Shown here in pieces: positions 38,325-46,695 of a DNA stretch of 64,000 nt (its first letter is position 1; the number at the start of each line of letters is the position of its first letter). The DNA lies in the NCBI RefSeq assembly GCF_000763315.1, contig NZ_JPST01000008.1, positions 43,983 through 107,982 on the forward strand, written 5' to 3'. Position numbers and translations under genes: made by a program. This stretch comes from Thermoactinomyces daqus (GTDB lineage Bacteria; Bacillota; Bacilli; Thermoactinomycetales; Thermoactinomycetaceae). The notes under the pieces were generated by a model. That model made no database searches. It was not told where the DNA came from and worked only from the letters and a program-made list of their open reading frames with translations.

Positions 38325-39110
38325 TTAAACGGTTTGACGGCGACGATGAATCAGCATACCCAATCCGGCTGCCAAGAGTGTTGCCCCAAGTCCGATGTTA
38401 TTGGCATAGGAAGTGGCTGTTTTTGGCAGTTTTCCCCCTTGACCGTTCGAGGGTTGATTTCCGGTGTTGCCGCTGTTTCCACCGTTATTTCCTCCGTTGT
38501 TTCCGTCGTTACTTGGTTGGGTGGTTCCGCCGTTATTTCCCCCGTTGTTTCCGCCATTGCCAGGCTGGGTGGTTCCACCGTTATTTCCGCCATTGTTTCC
38601 GTTATCTCCCGGTGCAGTGCCACCGCCGTTATCATCCCCGGGATTGGTTCCTCCGCCGTTGTGGTCACCGGGATTGTCATGGCCAGGTTTTCCATCATCC
38701 GTTTTCACACAGAAGAGATTTCCTTTTTTGCCTTTCAACATCAGGGCGGTATTTACTTTATCTCCATCCAGCTTTCCGGTAAAGTGAATGTTGAAACAGT
38801 ATTCCACACTGGGTTTTAATCCTTCAAAATGCGCGTGGAATTGGGCTTTGGTCGATTGATTGAGATGGGCGGGTTTACCAGCTTTGTTCGGACCGACCGG
38901 AATGATTTGCCATTCCCCGCTGTCAACGGTGCTCGCACCAAAAATGCTTGTCCAAATATCAATGGTGGAATCGGTTACTTCCACCTTCGGTAACAGGTGG
39001 TATTTGGCATCTACTTCAGGTTGATTACCGGAATGCGCAAAGGTGGTCATCGGAAAAGCCAATGCAGCTGTAACTGCCAAGGCTGGTATTACTTTCGTCC
39101 ATTTTCTCAC
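38325..39110 (-). CDS. Sortase-anchored (LPKTA) surface protein with Gly/Asn/Pro-rich repeats
   Basis: 261 residues: signal peptide (to about TTFA-HS), a beta-type domain (about 30-140) with two Cys that may pair, then a low-complexity stalk (about 140-220) built of NNGGNNGGTTQP-like repeats. The sorting signal is LPKTA, a hydrophobic helix and a final HRRRQTV. Sortase should link it to peptidoglycan. The GTG start has CAGGGGG ten bases before. The ligand or role of the globular part is unknown. A bidirectional terminator follows the stop. Confidence 0.85.
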   Translation of the reverse strand: MRKWTKVIPALAVTAALAFPMTTFAHSGNQPEVDAKYHLLPKVEVTDSTIDIWTSIFGASTVDSGEWQIIPVGPNKAGKPAHLNQSTKAQFHAHFEGLKPSVEYCFNIHFTGKLDGDKVNTALMLKGKKGNLFCVKTDDGKPGHDNPGDHNGGGTNPGDDNGGGTAPGDNGNNGGNNGGTTQPGNGGNNGGNNGGTTQPSNDGNNGGNNGGNSGNTGNQPSNGQGGKLPKTATSYANNIGLGATLLAAGLGMLIHRRRQTV

Positions 39111-39574
39111 TTAAAAAACCCCCTGCTATGTAATTTATTTATGTGATATTAAATTTATAAATGAAATAAGGTTTGAAATCTATAACATCGATTCATCGTT
39201 CAAGTAAATGACTAAATTTTCAGTACACAAATTCGTAAAGGTTTGCTCATAAAAAAGTCATATAAAACGGTAATTAAAATATATATTTTTTACAGGTTGC
39301 TCTATTCGGTTTTCTCGTGGGGAGTCGTACAGTGATTGTACCTTATTCCTGTCCGGTTCTTTCACTTACCACCTGTTATCCTTTCGACTACATAGGCAGT
39401 GCACCCGATCGCTATATCATTCAGGCGGAACTGATTAATTTTAAAAATGAGAACTAAGGTCTAAGAAGAGTATTCGAGATGTTGTCCTGTGGGGCTTTTT
39501 TATGGAAGCTGAGGCTCATGTCTCGGTTTTTCAATTACAAATTGGACAATGCTTTTGAAATGATTTCAGTTGCT

Positions 39575-39614
39575 GGAAGATGGTATGTAAAGCCATCTTC
39601 CTGTTTTTATTTTT
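39575..39614 (+). terminator. Orphan terminator-like hairpin
   Basis: GGAAGATGG and CCATCTTCC arms with a nine-base loop, then TGTTTTTATTTTTTT. No gene lies upstream on this strand for over 1.3 kb. Confidence 0.6.
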
Positions 39615-39701
39615 TTCGGTAAACGATAAATTCCCGTTTCAACCGGATCGCTGAGAAGGATTATTTTCTGACTGCTGCAATTCTGCTTTGTGGACAAAAA
39701 C

Positions 39702-39730
39702 TTGACTAAAGCAAATATATAGTTGATAAT
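39702..39730 (+). promoter_or_regulatory. Promoter of MarR-GNAT gene
   Basis: TTGACT, 17 bases, GATAAT, 27 bases before the start codon. Confidence 0.7.
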
Positions 39731-39756
39731 GGCATTGAAAAGGGGGCGAAACAAAG

Positions 39757-40686
39757 ATGAAAAATCTGGAGGCGAAAATCAGTGCTGTCCGGCATTTCAA
39801 CCGATTTTTTACCCGGCATATCGGAGTATTGCGCGAGGGATTGTTGCACAGTCCCTTTTCCCTGACCGAAGTTCGTATCCTGTTTGAACTTGCGCATCAC
39901 GACCATTTGACCGCTTCGGATCTGTCCCGGGAAACTGGGCTGGATCCGGGTTATCTCAGCCGCATCTTGTCCCGGTTTGAGGAAAAAGGGCTGATCGAAA
40001 AAGTCCGTTCGGAAATCGATGCCCGGCAGAGGCTGCTTTCCCTGACTTCCGAGGGAAGGCAGGTATTCATGATGCTTGATCGCCGTTCCCGAGAGGAAGT
40101 GGCCGAAATGCTTGGCAGCCTCTCTGAAGGGGATCAAGAGCGCCTTCTGGAGGCCATGAAGACGATCGAAGACGTGCTGACCCGGGGCCAGGGTTTCAAG
40201 TTCTCCGAACCCTTTTTCCTGCGTTTTCCCGAACCCGGTGACATGGGCTGGGTCGTCCATCGTCACGGTGTTCTTTACGCACGGGAATACGGGTGGAATG
40301 AGCGCTTTGAAGCATTGGTCGCACAGATTGTATCCGATTACATGCATCGCCATAATCCGTCCAGGGAGCGCTGTTGGATTGCCGAGATGAACGGGGAGAA
40401 TGTCGGCTGTGTTTTTGTCATGAAAGACAGCGATACCGTTGCCAGACTTCGGCTTCTTTTGGTCGAACCCAAGGCGCGCGGTTTCGGACTTGGCAACCGC
40501 CTCGTCGAAGAATGCATTCGTTTCTCCCGGAGATGCGGCTACAAGAAACTGGTTCTTTGGACGAACGACGTGCTTAAAGAGGCCCGGCATATTTACCGGA
40601 AGCACGGCTTCAAACTTGTAAAGGAAGAAAAACACCACAACTTTGGTCCGGATCTGGTGGGGGAGACGTGGGAGTTGTCGCTTTGA
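39757..40686 (+). CDS. MarR-family regulator fused to GNAT acetyltransferase
   Basis: 309 residues. A MarR winged helix covers about 1-145 (FSLTEVRILFELAHHDHLTASDLSRETGLDPGYLSRIL and the wing RSEIDARQRLLSLTSEG). A GNAT domain covers about 150-309, with acetyl-CoA loop VEPKARGFGLGNRLVEECI and HIYRKHGFKLV. Fusions of this kind are common in Bacilli; regulatory and acetylated targets are unknown. AAAGGGGGCG precedes the ATG. Part of its GNAT coding sequence recurs in decayed form at 41936-42000. Confidence 0.9.
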   Translation: MKNLEAKISAVRHFNRFFTRHIGVLREGLLHSPFSLTEVRILFELAHHDHLTASDLSRETGLDPGYLSRILSRFEEKGLIEKVRSEIDARQRLLSLTSEGRQVFMMLDRRSREEVAEMLGSLSEGDQERLLEAMKTIEDVLTRGQGFKFSEPFFLRFPEPGDMGWVVHRHGVLYAREYGWNERFEALVAQIVSDYMHRHNPSRERCWIAEMNGENVGCVFVMKDSDTVARLRLLLVEPKARGFGLGNRLVEECIRFSRRCGYKKLVLWTNDVLKEARHIYRKHGFKLVKEEKHHNFGPDLVGETWELSL

Positions 40687-41013
40687 AGAGAAACAGCTCA
40701 AAGAATCAGTCGCCACATCAGAATATTTCTCCTGAAAGGATCTATTTGGAGTCTCTATTTCGGATTCAGTAGGTTTGGACAAGTTCAGATCCATCTGGAA
40801 TTCGTGGTCTTTCTGTGGTTGGAAACGGGTTCCTGTCCGATACGGATTGCCGCGTACGGGCAGTGTGGAAGATATCGATTCTTTGCGAGAAGCGACCGCC
40901 CGCGTGGTCGGGTTGATTGTGTCTGAGGGGCGGAAAGAAGAGCATTAAAATGAACGCAAAGAAGCCGCTTCATCACGAAGCAGCTTCTTCCTTTTATGCT
41001 CCATCCCCATTAC
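40687..41013 (+). other. Intergenic region with possible gene remnant
   Basis: The frame ending at TAA 40945-40947 reads VRYGLPRTGSVEDIDSLREA and on to VVGLIVSEGRKEEH. It looks like the C-terminal tail of a protein but has no start or ribosome site. It is probably a remnant; its family is not recognised. A hairpin follows at 40958-40990. Confidence 0.3.
40958..40990. terminator. Hairpin between converging remnants
   Basis: AAGAAGCCGCTTC and GAAGCAGCTTCTT arms with one mismatch, then CCTTTT on the plus strand. Confidence 0.5.
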
Positions 41014-41325
41014 TCAATAGAGTCTTTGTTGGCTTGGTACAGCTGTTCTGTATCGCAGTTGAATCCCGGCATTATTAATCAGCACGTTCACGTCGGGATA
41101 GTTTGCTGTCACCCAATCGAACAAGGCCAGACGCTCGCTTTCTTGCTCCAAGTCGCAAACCCGGGTGATTAAGCCGGGGACTTGTTTCCGGGCTTGTTCA
41201 AGAACATTTTCCCGCCGGCCGATAACGATGACGGTATTTCCGTTTTGCACGAATTTCTCTGCAAAGGCCAGCCCGATCCCGGAGCCGCCGCCAGTAATCA
41301 AGATCGTATTTCCTGTAAGCTTCAT
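41014..41325 (-). pseudogene. Truncated short-chain dehydrogenase/reductase
   Basis: 103 residues, less than half of an SDR. The cofactor motif TGGGSGIGLAFAEKF and the NNAGIQ motif are intact, but the frame ends about 14 residues later without the catalytic Ser-x-Tyr-x-x-x-Lys. Its start overlaps the MerR gene stop by four bases, so it was the second gene of a merR-SDR operon. The likely substrate class cannot be told. Confidence 0.8.
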
Positions 41326-41699
41326 AGGTTTTCTCCTCCACGAAGTTGTTTTTGATAACGTTCGATTTTCTCCTCTATCCCCTTCAGGTATTCCTGCATT
41401 AATGCTATTTCATCCAGCACGTTTCGCTTATGCTTCAACAGCATGTCGAGCCGTTTCTCTATGGTTGAATTTCCTTCAACAACCCAGTCCATGTACTGCT
41501 TAATCTGATTGATGGGCATGTTGGTGTTCTTAAGGCAAGTTATGATTTGCAGCAACGCCAATTGACGTTCCGAAAATAATCTTCTGCCCGCCTCGTCCCG
41601 TTCGACAAACGGAAGAAGACCTTTTTTTTCATAAAAGCGCAAGGTGGATTCCGGTATATTGTACATGGCTGCAGCTTCGCCAATGGTATAGTATTTCAT
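41322..41699 (-). CDS. MerR-family transcriptional regulator
   Basis: 125 residues. The N-terminal MerR helix-turn-helix is YYTIGEAAAMYNIPESTLRFYEKKGLLPF, followed by a dimerising coiled coil (about 80-120). No effector Cys cluster is present, so it probably senses an organic compound. ATG 41697-41699 follows GGAGG by eight bases. Its own promoter holds the operator typical of the family, and the truncated SDR is co-transcribed. Confidence 0.9.
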   Translation of the reverse strand: MKYYTIGEAAAMYNIPESTLRFYEKKGLLPFVERDEAGRRLFSERQLALLQIITCLKNTNMPINQIKQYMDWVVEGNSTIEKRLDMLLKHKRNVLDEIALMQEYLKGIEEKIERYQKQLRGGENL

Positions 41700-41740
41700 A
41701 GTGGAGGCCTCCAAATCCAGTATTTCTTGTCGACATGACT

Positions 41741-41771
41741 ATCGTACGACTTAAACCTTGGTTTAAGTCAA
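41741..41771 (-). promoter_or_regulatory. MerR-type promoter/operator
   Basis: Minus strand -35 TTGACT and -10 TACGAT are separated by 19 bases, the long spacer used by MerR activators. Inverted repeat GACTTAAACC and GGTTTAAGTC (41748-41769), with two bases between the arms, overlaps the -35 and fills the spacer. Confidence 0.85.
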
Positions 41772-41833
41772 CAGTGCTTTTTCGCATTTAGCGCTCATTC
41801 CACCCGTACTTTCGGGAAAGCCGCGTAAGCGAC

Positions 41834-42000
41834 TTTAACCTCCGCAATGTATTGGGGGCCTATTGTGTAACTCAAACAGTATTTCCAAAAATGGTCGAAA
41901 AAAATAGCGGAGGCATCATCAACATCTCCACCCAAGGAGCGCGGTTTCGGACTTGGCAATCGTCCTCGCCGAAGATGCATTCGTTTTCCCCGGACTTCAC
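41834..42000 (+). pseudogene. SDR/GNAT chimeric remnant
   Basis: The frame reads DFNLRNVLGAYCVTQTVFPK and MVEKNSGGIINIST, the middle of a short-chain dehydrogenase. It then joins DNA nearly identical to 40475-40530 of the MarR-GNAT gene (GCGGTTTCGGACTTGGCAA...GATGCATTCGTTTTCCCCGG, out of frame). Neither part has a start, and both are broken. Confidence 0.7.
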
Positions 42001-42460
42001 AGACGATGGCTTCTTGGACCAAAGAATCTCATATCGCATCCCGTCGTAGCTCGCAAATCCATCTTGGCTCACTTGGAGTAATTACGACGGATATGGCTTC
42101 CTCGAAGATCACGTAGGATGGTGTTGCGGGCATGTCCTGTTTTTCTTGTAAATCACCAGAATACCCTTGCCAATCGCATTCTCCTTGACAAATGAGATTC
42201 CATGGAAAAGTTGGAGGTGGTTGTCTTCATCAAGCAGGAATGAATCCTTTCTAAATCATTGGCCACTATTTTGGTTACTCGCCCTACAGCAGTCTGACAT
42301 CACCTTTTCGGGGGCCAACCAGATCCTGTTTACCCAGGAACAAATAAAGCTACCCGATTCGGGTAGCATCTTTTATATGGCTTGAAACAGGGGGCTGAGA
42401 GGCTCGTAGAGTGCGATTCACAGATTGATCCGACACATTTATATGCCCTGTTTTATTTAG
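42001..42460 (+). other. Degenerate region, no intact gene
   Basis: 460 bases with short broken frames only. One perfect hairpin (42349-42367) may terminate transcription in either direction. Confidence 0.35.
42349..42375. terminator. Hairpin downstream of amidohydrolase
   Basis: GCTACCCG, ATT, CGGGTAGC, then ATCTTTTA on the plus strand and TTTATTTG on the minus strand. Confidence 0.55.
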
Positions 42461-43246
42461 TTATAAGTTTAACAATTTCGCAATATTATCACCTAATACA
42501 CATTTGCGTGTGTACGGATCATTTGAATGTCGTTCTACTGCCATTCTTACCAACAAGGGATCGCCATAAGGACTATCAGAACTAAACAAAGTACGCTCAG
42601 GTAACTCTAACATTGCTAAAGATAATGCAACTGTAGTATAAAAAGCAGAAACATCAAGATACGCATTAGAAATTTCTTTTGTAATTTTGATCGTGTCTAA
42701 CCAGTTTAGACCGCCTAAATGCCCGAAGATTACGGGAACCTTTGCATACTTCTTTGCCAATTCTGCCAGCTCTTTAATATCGCTTAAACCAAGGGGATGT
42801 AATGTATGCACCCAGATGGGAAGATATCCAAACTCGCAAGAGCTTTTAAAAACTGGTTCCAAAGTATTTATCTGCCCAGGAGCAAGCGTAAACTCTCCGA
42901 GCCCCTTAAACCCATTACCGATCACTTGTTTTTCGACCCACTCAGCTGTCTTTTCGTCATTTAACCCATTTGGTACAGAACCAAAGCCTAAAAAACGATC
43001 GGGATATAGACGAATAGATTGCAGCTGTTCTTCAATTCCTTTTTCCCTTCCTTTGGCATCATTTACATGTCCTCCTAAAATTTTAAACAGTTTTCTCATT
43101 TCTTTTTCATACGACTGAAAATCCGTTGCTCGCTCGGGGTGAATTGAAGTATAAAAAAGGATTGTCTTATCTATCCCTGCTTCATTCATTAACTCAATTT
43201 GTTTTTCAACTGGTAACATCACATGACTATGGCTGTCGATGATCAT
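42461..43246 (-). CDS. Amidohydrolase-family metalloenzyme
   Basis: 261 residues, amidohydrolase-2/ACMSD-like TIM barrel. Metal motifs: IIDSHSHVM (His-x-His), IWVHTLHPLG (His), FGHLGGLNW (His) and LFSSDSPYGDP (Asp). It probably hydrolyses or decarboxylates a small organic acid; the substrate is unknown. ATG follows GGAGGAAAGGAG. A MerR gene lies 128 bases upstream on the same strand and may control it. Confidence 0.85.
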   Translation of the reverse strand: MIIDSHSHVMLPVEKQIELMNEAGIDKTILFYTSIHPERATDFQSYEKEMRKLFKILGGHVNDAKGREKGIEEQLQSIRLYPDRFLGFGSVPNGLNDEKTAEWVEKQVIGNGFKGLGEFTLAPGQINTLEPVFKSSCEFGYLPIWVHTLHPLGLSDIKELAELAKKYAKVPVIFGHLGGLNWLDTIKITKEISNAYLDVSAFYTTVALSLAMLELPERTLFSSDSPYGDPLLVRMAVERHSNDPYTRKCVLGDNIAKLLNL

Positions 43247-43374
43247 CGCTCTTGGCTCCTTTCCTCCGTAAAGACAAAAAAAGTTTTGTACATCACGTCA
43301 CCAGAAAAAAGTATCAATCAAATATGAATGACACGTTAATCGGGGAATAGACATGAAATGATCGTAATGCAATA

Positions 43375-43767
43375 TTAACTACCGTCATATGATTCATTTC
43401 CTTTGTGTTTAGCTGTCTTTTTTTCCAATTTGATCGCATGTACCCGTTCTTCCAAATTTGATTTGATTTCGGATAGAATTTTTATATAATCATCTAATTC
43501 TTTTATTTTCATTTCGTACGTAGACAAAACTTCTTGGCAAACAGCTTCATTATTTTCGAGAACACAATTCAAAAAATTGGATATTTGGTCTGTGGTAAAA
43601 CCTAGACTTAAGTAAAATTGAATCATTTTGACTTGTTTAATAGCTATGGAGTTGTATTCCCGATAACCATTAATCAATCGTGTCGGTGTAATTAGCTTCT
43701 TTTTTTCGTAATACCGTAATACACGTGGACTTACTCCTGTTAGTCGAGCGAGTTCACCAATACGCAA
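43375..43767 (-). CDS. MerR-family transcriptional regulator
   Basis: 130 residues, MerR helix-turn-helix RIGELARLTGVSPRVLRYYEKKKLI plus a wing and a C-terminal coiled coil (about 75-120). TTG start, AAAGGAGG 13 bases before. It is likely to regulate itself and the amidohydrolase downstream. The two MerR genes in this island are only distantly alike. Confidence 0.88.
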   Translation of the reverse strand: MRIGELARLTGVSPRVLRYYEKKKLITPTRLINGYREYNSIAIKQVKMIQFYLSLGFTTDQISNFLNCVLENNEAVCQEVLSTYEMKIKELDDYIKILSEIKSNLEERVHAIKLEKKTAKHKGNESYDGS

Positions 43768-43808
43768 AGCAGATTAATAACCTCCTTTCATTCAAGTGTT
43801 GTAATGTG

Positions 43809-43840
43809 ATTATAAACCTTGACATTAATGTCAAAGTCAA
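43809..43840 (-). promoter_or_regulatory. MerR-type promoter/operator
   Basis: Minus strand -35 TTGACT and -10 TATAAT with a 20-base spacer. The perfect palindrome TTGACATTAATGTCAA (43819-43834) lies in the spacer. Confidence 0.82.
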
Positions 43841-43861
43841 CAAGTATGTGGTTCCAGGGGG

Positions 43862-44235
43862 CAACTTATCACTGTGACAGACGAGGGTACAAGGCAAGAT
43901 GGAAACAAGCCGCTAGCCGGAGTAATCATCGTCAAAAACGGAGTGACCGTTGTTCGTGGGTACACGTCTCACTCGGCCTGCTGCGTAAGCGAATGTTCCA
44001 GGCTGGTGTTAAAACGAAAGGGGCAACAGTCTATACTGCACGCGGGAACCCATGCTCAGATGGAGTTCGAATGCGGCATGTTGCGAAGCATTAACGGACG
44101 CAGGAATGGCCAAAGTTCTTGTTGGTATCGTTGATCTATCCGAAGGTTAGCAGAAAAGGCATCCAGCATTTTCGAGAACATGGCGTTGAGGTTGTCGTTG
44201 GCGTGTTTGAGGGAGGAACACAAGAATGGGAAACC
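43862..44235 (+). pseudogene. Decayed RibD-like deaminase/reductase
   Basis: Pieces of a RibD-type protein follow in correct order but in different frames. NKPLAGVIIVKNGVTVVRGY is the N-terminal strand of the deaminase. FQAGVKTKGATVYTARGNPCS is the zinc-site region, normally EPCS. AKVLVGIVD and VSRKGIQHFREHGVEVVVGV are the linker before the reductase. At least three frameshifts and a stop show it is dead. Confidence 0.7.
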
Positions 44236-44694
44236 CAAATAAAGAAGACGACACGAGGCCGTCTTTTTTCTTTTAACCTGATTGGCTTTGATCGTGCCGG
44301 ACCGTCATACCCCGGGCCTTTTTTTCACAAAAGGGTTGAAGATTCATCACATGGTACACATGGTTCAGCCGTCACTGACAGCATTAATGAATCCAATAAC
44401 TTGTCCGGGATTTTTGTCAATTGCCAATAAAACCCGGTAGCTTCAAATGGGTTTCCGATGATGGGTGATTGGGCCAACCAACAAAAAATCCTCCTTTCAA
44501 CATGTTGACCGTGATTTCGTGAGTGACGATTTATATTACATATGAGAATGTCCTCCTTTAAAGAAGGGCACAATCGTGGCAGAGAGATGGAGCTTAAAGC
44601 CTTGGCTTGGAATTGAAATGTCCCAAATCGGATACGAATGGCAATTGGGAATCTCTCACCAAGATGCTTGGGTGGCAGACTTCGGTTTTCACAG
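44236..44694 (+). other. Intergenic/degenerate region
   Basis: 459 bases. A terminator lies at 44245-44272. Two AAAGGAGG-like ribosome sites occur on the minus strand (near 44489-44496 and 44553-44560), but the frames after them stop at once, so they look like relics of genes. Confidence 0.35.
44245..44272 (+). terminator. Terminator after RibD-like pseudogene
   Basis: AAGACG and CGTCTT arms, then T6 and C and T4. Confidence 0.65.
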
Positions 44695-44880
44695 TCAGCA
44701 ATGCTCTGCTAAATCCCCATCCTCATCAATCCGCTTGGTTCCCCCGCCGAATAGCCATCCGTTTTCCTCGACAAACGCAATAAACTTATCCAAAAATTCA
44801 TCATGGTCAATATCTGTATTTTTATCATTGGCAAAAATACAGCCATCAATATGTATACCAATCTGTTTTTTCTTCCTCAT
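44695..44880 (-). CDS. Small acidic protein, YggL-like
   Basis: 61 residues: MRKKKQIGIHIDGCIF, then DEFLDKFIAFVEENGWLFGG. The second half resembles the end of the YggL (DUF469) family, which binds 50S ribosomes in Proteobacteria; the likeness is short. GGGAGGAAGAGAA directly before the ATG supports translation. It is the only intact gene between the two pseudogenes of this stretch. Confidence 0.55.
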   Translation of the reverse strand: MRKKKQIGIHIDGCIFANDKNTDIDHDEFLDKFIAFVEENGWLFGGGTKRIDEDGDLAEHC

Positions 44881-45257
44881 TTCTCTTCCTCCCGTTTTAT
44901 TTACGGTCTCAGAAATAGGGGCCCTTCTCTTTGTTTACCTCACCAATGATAAAAGGATCCACTGATACAACTCACGGCTCCGTGGGAGACCCGATTCAGC
45001 ATCCGTCGAAACAATGGAAATCCGGATTTGCACTTCCGCTCTTCCTGAACAAATTAACATGATTCGATTTCAATGAGTCTGTATCTTTGTGAAAGATGGT
45101 AGTCGCTCTATTTTTCCCGCTATGAAAAATGTCAATCTACTTTTTGTATAAAATTATCTTTTTACTATAAATTACATACTATGCAAAATATTAAATTAAC
45201 GTTAAAATTAAACGTGTATTGCGAATTTTAAATACAATTCAACAGGAGGGAGTTTTG
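44881..45257 (+). other. Intergenic region upstream of secreted-protein pseudogene
   Basis: 377 bases with no gene. A promoter-like pair TTGTAT, 16 bases, TATAAA (45144-45171) may serve the secreted-protein gene. Confidence 0.35.
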
Positions 45258-45678
45258 TTGAAACGACTCTTTGCGATCACTTTGGTGGCAGTGATGACGT
45301 TTTGGAGTGCCGGCGACGTCGATCGCAGCAGAGGTTGGAACGCAAGCTTGTACCATTAGTAATTCATGGCTTGCCGATCCCGATTGCACCACGAATCGGT
45401 CAACTGTTCGTACCATTAATTTTGCAGAGTTAAGAACAGTCTACCATAACGGTCAACAATATGGATGGGGCAGACTCACAACTTCCAGTCCCGGCTATAC
45501 ACTTTACTTTGATGTCAGCTTTGATGGCGGAAAAACCATAGGTACCTATGATTATATATATTCCGGTTCGTCAACCATTACCACTTGGGCATACCCCGCT
45601 TCCAGTGATCCTAACCGTCGATTCCGCGTATGTGTCGTTCCTCCGGGTGGAGGGGAGCAATGCAGCTCTTGGTGGTAA
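45258..45678 (+). pseudogene. Small secreted Cys-containing protein with frameshift in the signal peptide
   Basis: CAGGAGGGAG five bases before TTG 45258 starts a signal sequence (KRLFAITLVAVMTFW). After about 16 residues the reading continues best in another frame, from GTG 45307 (PATSIAAEVGTQACTISNSW), giving a beta-rich mature domain of about 115 residues with four Cys. One base gained would repair the gene. The mature domain family is not recognised. GTG 45307 alone has no ribosome site and no full signal. Confidence 0.6.
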
Positions 45679-45899
45679 ACGCATCCTCTTCAAAAATCAA
45701 CCTCTGCCATTAAACCCCGGTGATCCCGCCGGGGGTTCATCATGACGAGGAGAAATGATTGTTGCGGGGACACTTCACGGATCAGAGGGGGACGTGTCCG
45801 CGAAAAAGAAACCGGTCTTCGATGGGACTGTTTTCCTTTCCGATTCTTTGTGCTATCGTGAAAATGGCGGAAAACTTTGCGTCGGATGGAGGATAGCAG

Positions 45900-46667
45900 A
45901 TGAAAATCGTACAGCGCACCCCCGATCCTTTTTTTTATTCGGGTGGAAAAGTGGGCATTCTGTTAATACATGGTTTTACCGGCTCTCCTTCCGAACTTCG
46001 TCCCATGGGTTACTATTTGAAGGAGCGAGGGTTTACCGTTTATGCTCCTCTCCTCGCCGGGCACGGGGTTGATGGGGAAACAATGGAGAAAACGGGATGG
46101 AAGGATTGGTGGCAAAGCGCTTTGGATGCGTATGAGAGAATGCGGGAAGAGGATTTGGACCGGATTTTTGTGGCGGGTCTGTCGATGGGAGGATGTCTTT
46201 CACTGATGCTGGCGGCCGAAAAAAAGGTCGATGGTGTGATCTCGATGTGCGCTCCGGTTTGGATTCGCGACCGTCGTGCGCTCTTGGCCAACGTGCTGCA
46301 GTATTTTATCCGCTTTACCCGAAAATCGGAAAAACGCGACCCCGAAATCGCCGCCCATGTCGTGCCGATAGATAAAACCCCGGTCAAATGTGTGGGCGAG
46401 CTGGTGCGCCTCATTCGGGAAATGCGAAGCAGGCTGCCAAGGGTATCGGCACCGGCACTGGTCGTGCAAGCCGCCAAAGATGAGCTGGTATTGGAAAAAA
46501 GCGCGGAATATATTTTTTCGCAAATCGCCTCAAAAGAGAAAAAACTTTCCTGGTATGAAAATTCGACGCACATCATTACCGTTGACAAAGAAAGGAAAGA
46601 ATTGTTCCAGGAGATTGAGGAATTTATCGGACGCGTTTCCTCATCGGATCCTAAAAAAGAGAGGTGA
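45900..46667 (+). CDS. est: Carboxylesterase (Est30/YvaK type)
   Basis: 255 residues, alpha/beta hydrolase. ILLIHGFTGSPSEL (oxyanion region), nucleophile elbow GLSMGG, then Asp in AAKDELVL and His in NSTHIITVDKE. It hydrolyses short acyl esters in the cytoplasm. It lies directly before rnr as in B. subtilis (secG-yvaK-rnr-smpB). Confidence 0.94.
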   Translation: MKIVQRTPDPFFYSGGKVGILLIHGFTGSPSELRPMGYYLKERGFTVYAPLLAGHGVDGETMEKTGWKDWWQSALDAYERMREEDLDRIFVAGLSMGGCLSLMLAAEKKVDGVISMCAPVWIRDRRALLANVLQYFIRFTRKSEKRDPEIAAHVVPIDKTPVKCVGELVRLIREMRSRLPRVSAPALVVQAAKDELVLEKSAEYIFSQIASKEKKLSWYENSTHIITVDKERKELFQEIEEFIGRVSSSDPKKER

Positions 46668-46695
46668 AAAACTCTGTTACCGGGAGCCGTTCCTG

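Larger units (their letters stand above)
39111..39756 (+). other. 646-base intergenic region
   Basis: No ORF with a ribosome site. It is AT-rich at the left, where the promoter of the LPXTG gene should be. A strong hairpin with a T-run at 39575-39614 points right although no gene precedes it, so a short untranslated RNA could end there. The MarR-GNAT promoter lies at the right end. Confidence 0.4.

Noticed and set aside
38454..38640. CRISPR-like repeat array
   Set aside because: The periodic DNA encodes the Gly/Asn/Pro-rich stalk of the sortase-anchored protein; units are short, irregular and without unique spacers.
43800..44240. Intact novel small proteins in the frames at 43819 and 43874
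   Set aside because: The pieces align in order with RibD, so they are frames of one decayed gene, not separate genes.
44325..44573. Minus-strand ORF with two AAAGGAGG motifs
   Set aside because: The ribosome-site motifs are not placed before the ORF start, and the frames they would open stop at once.
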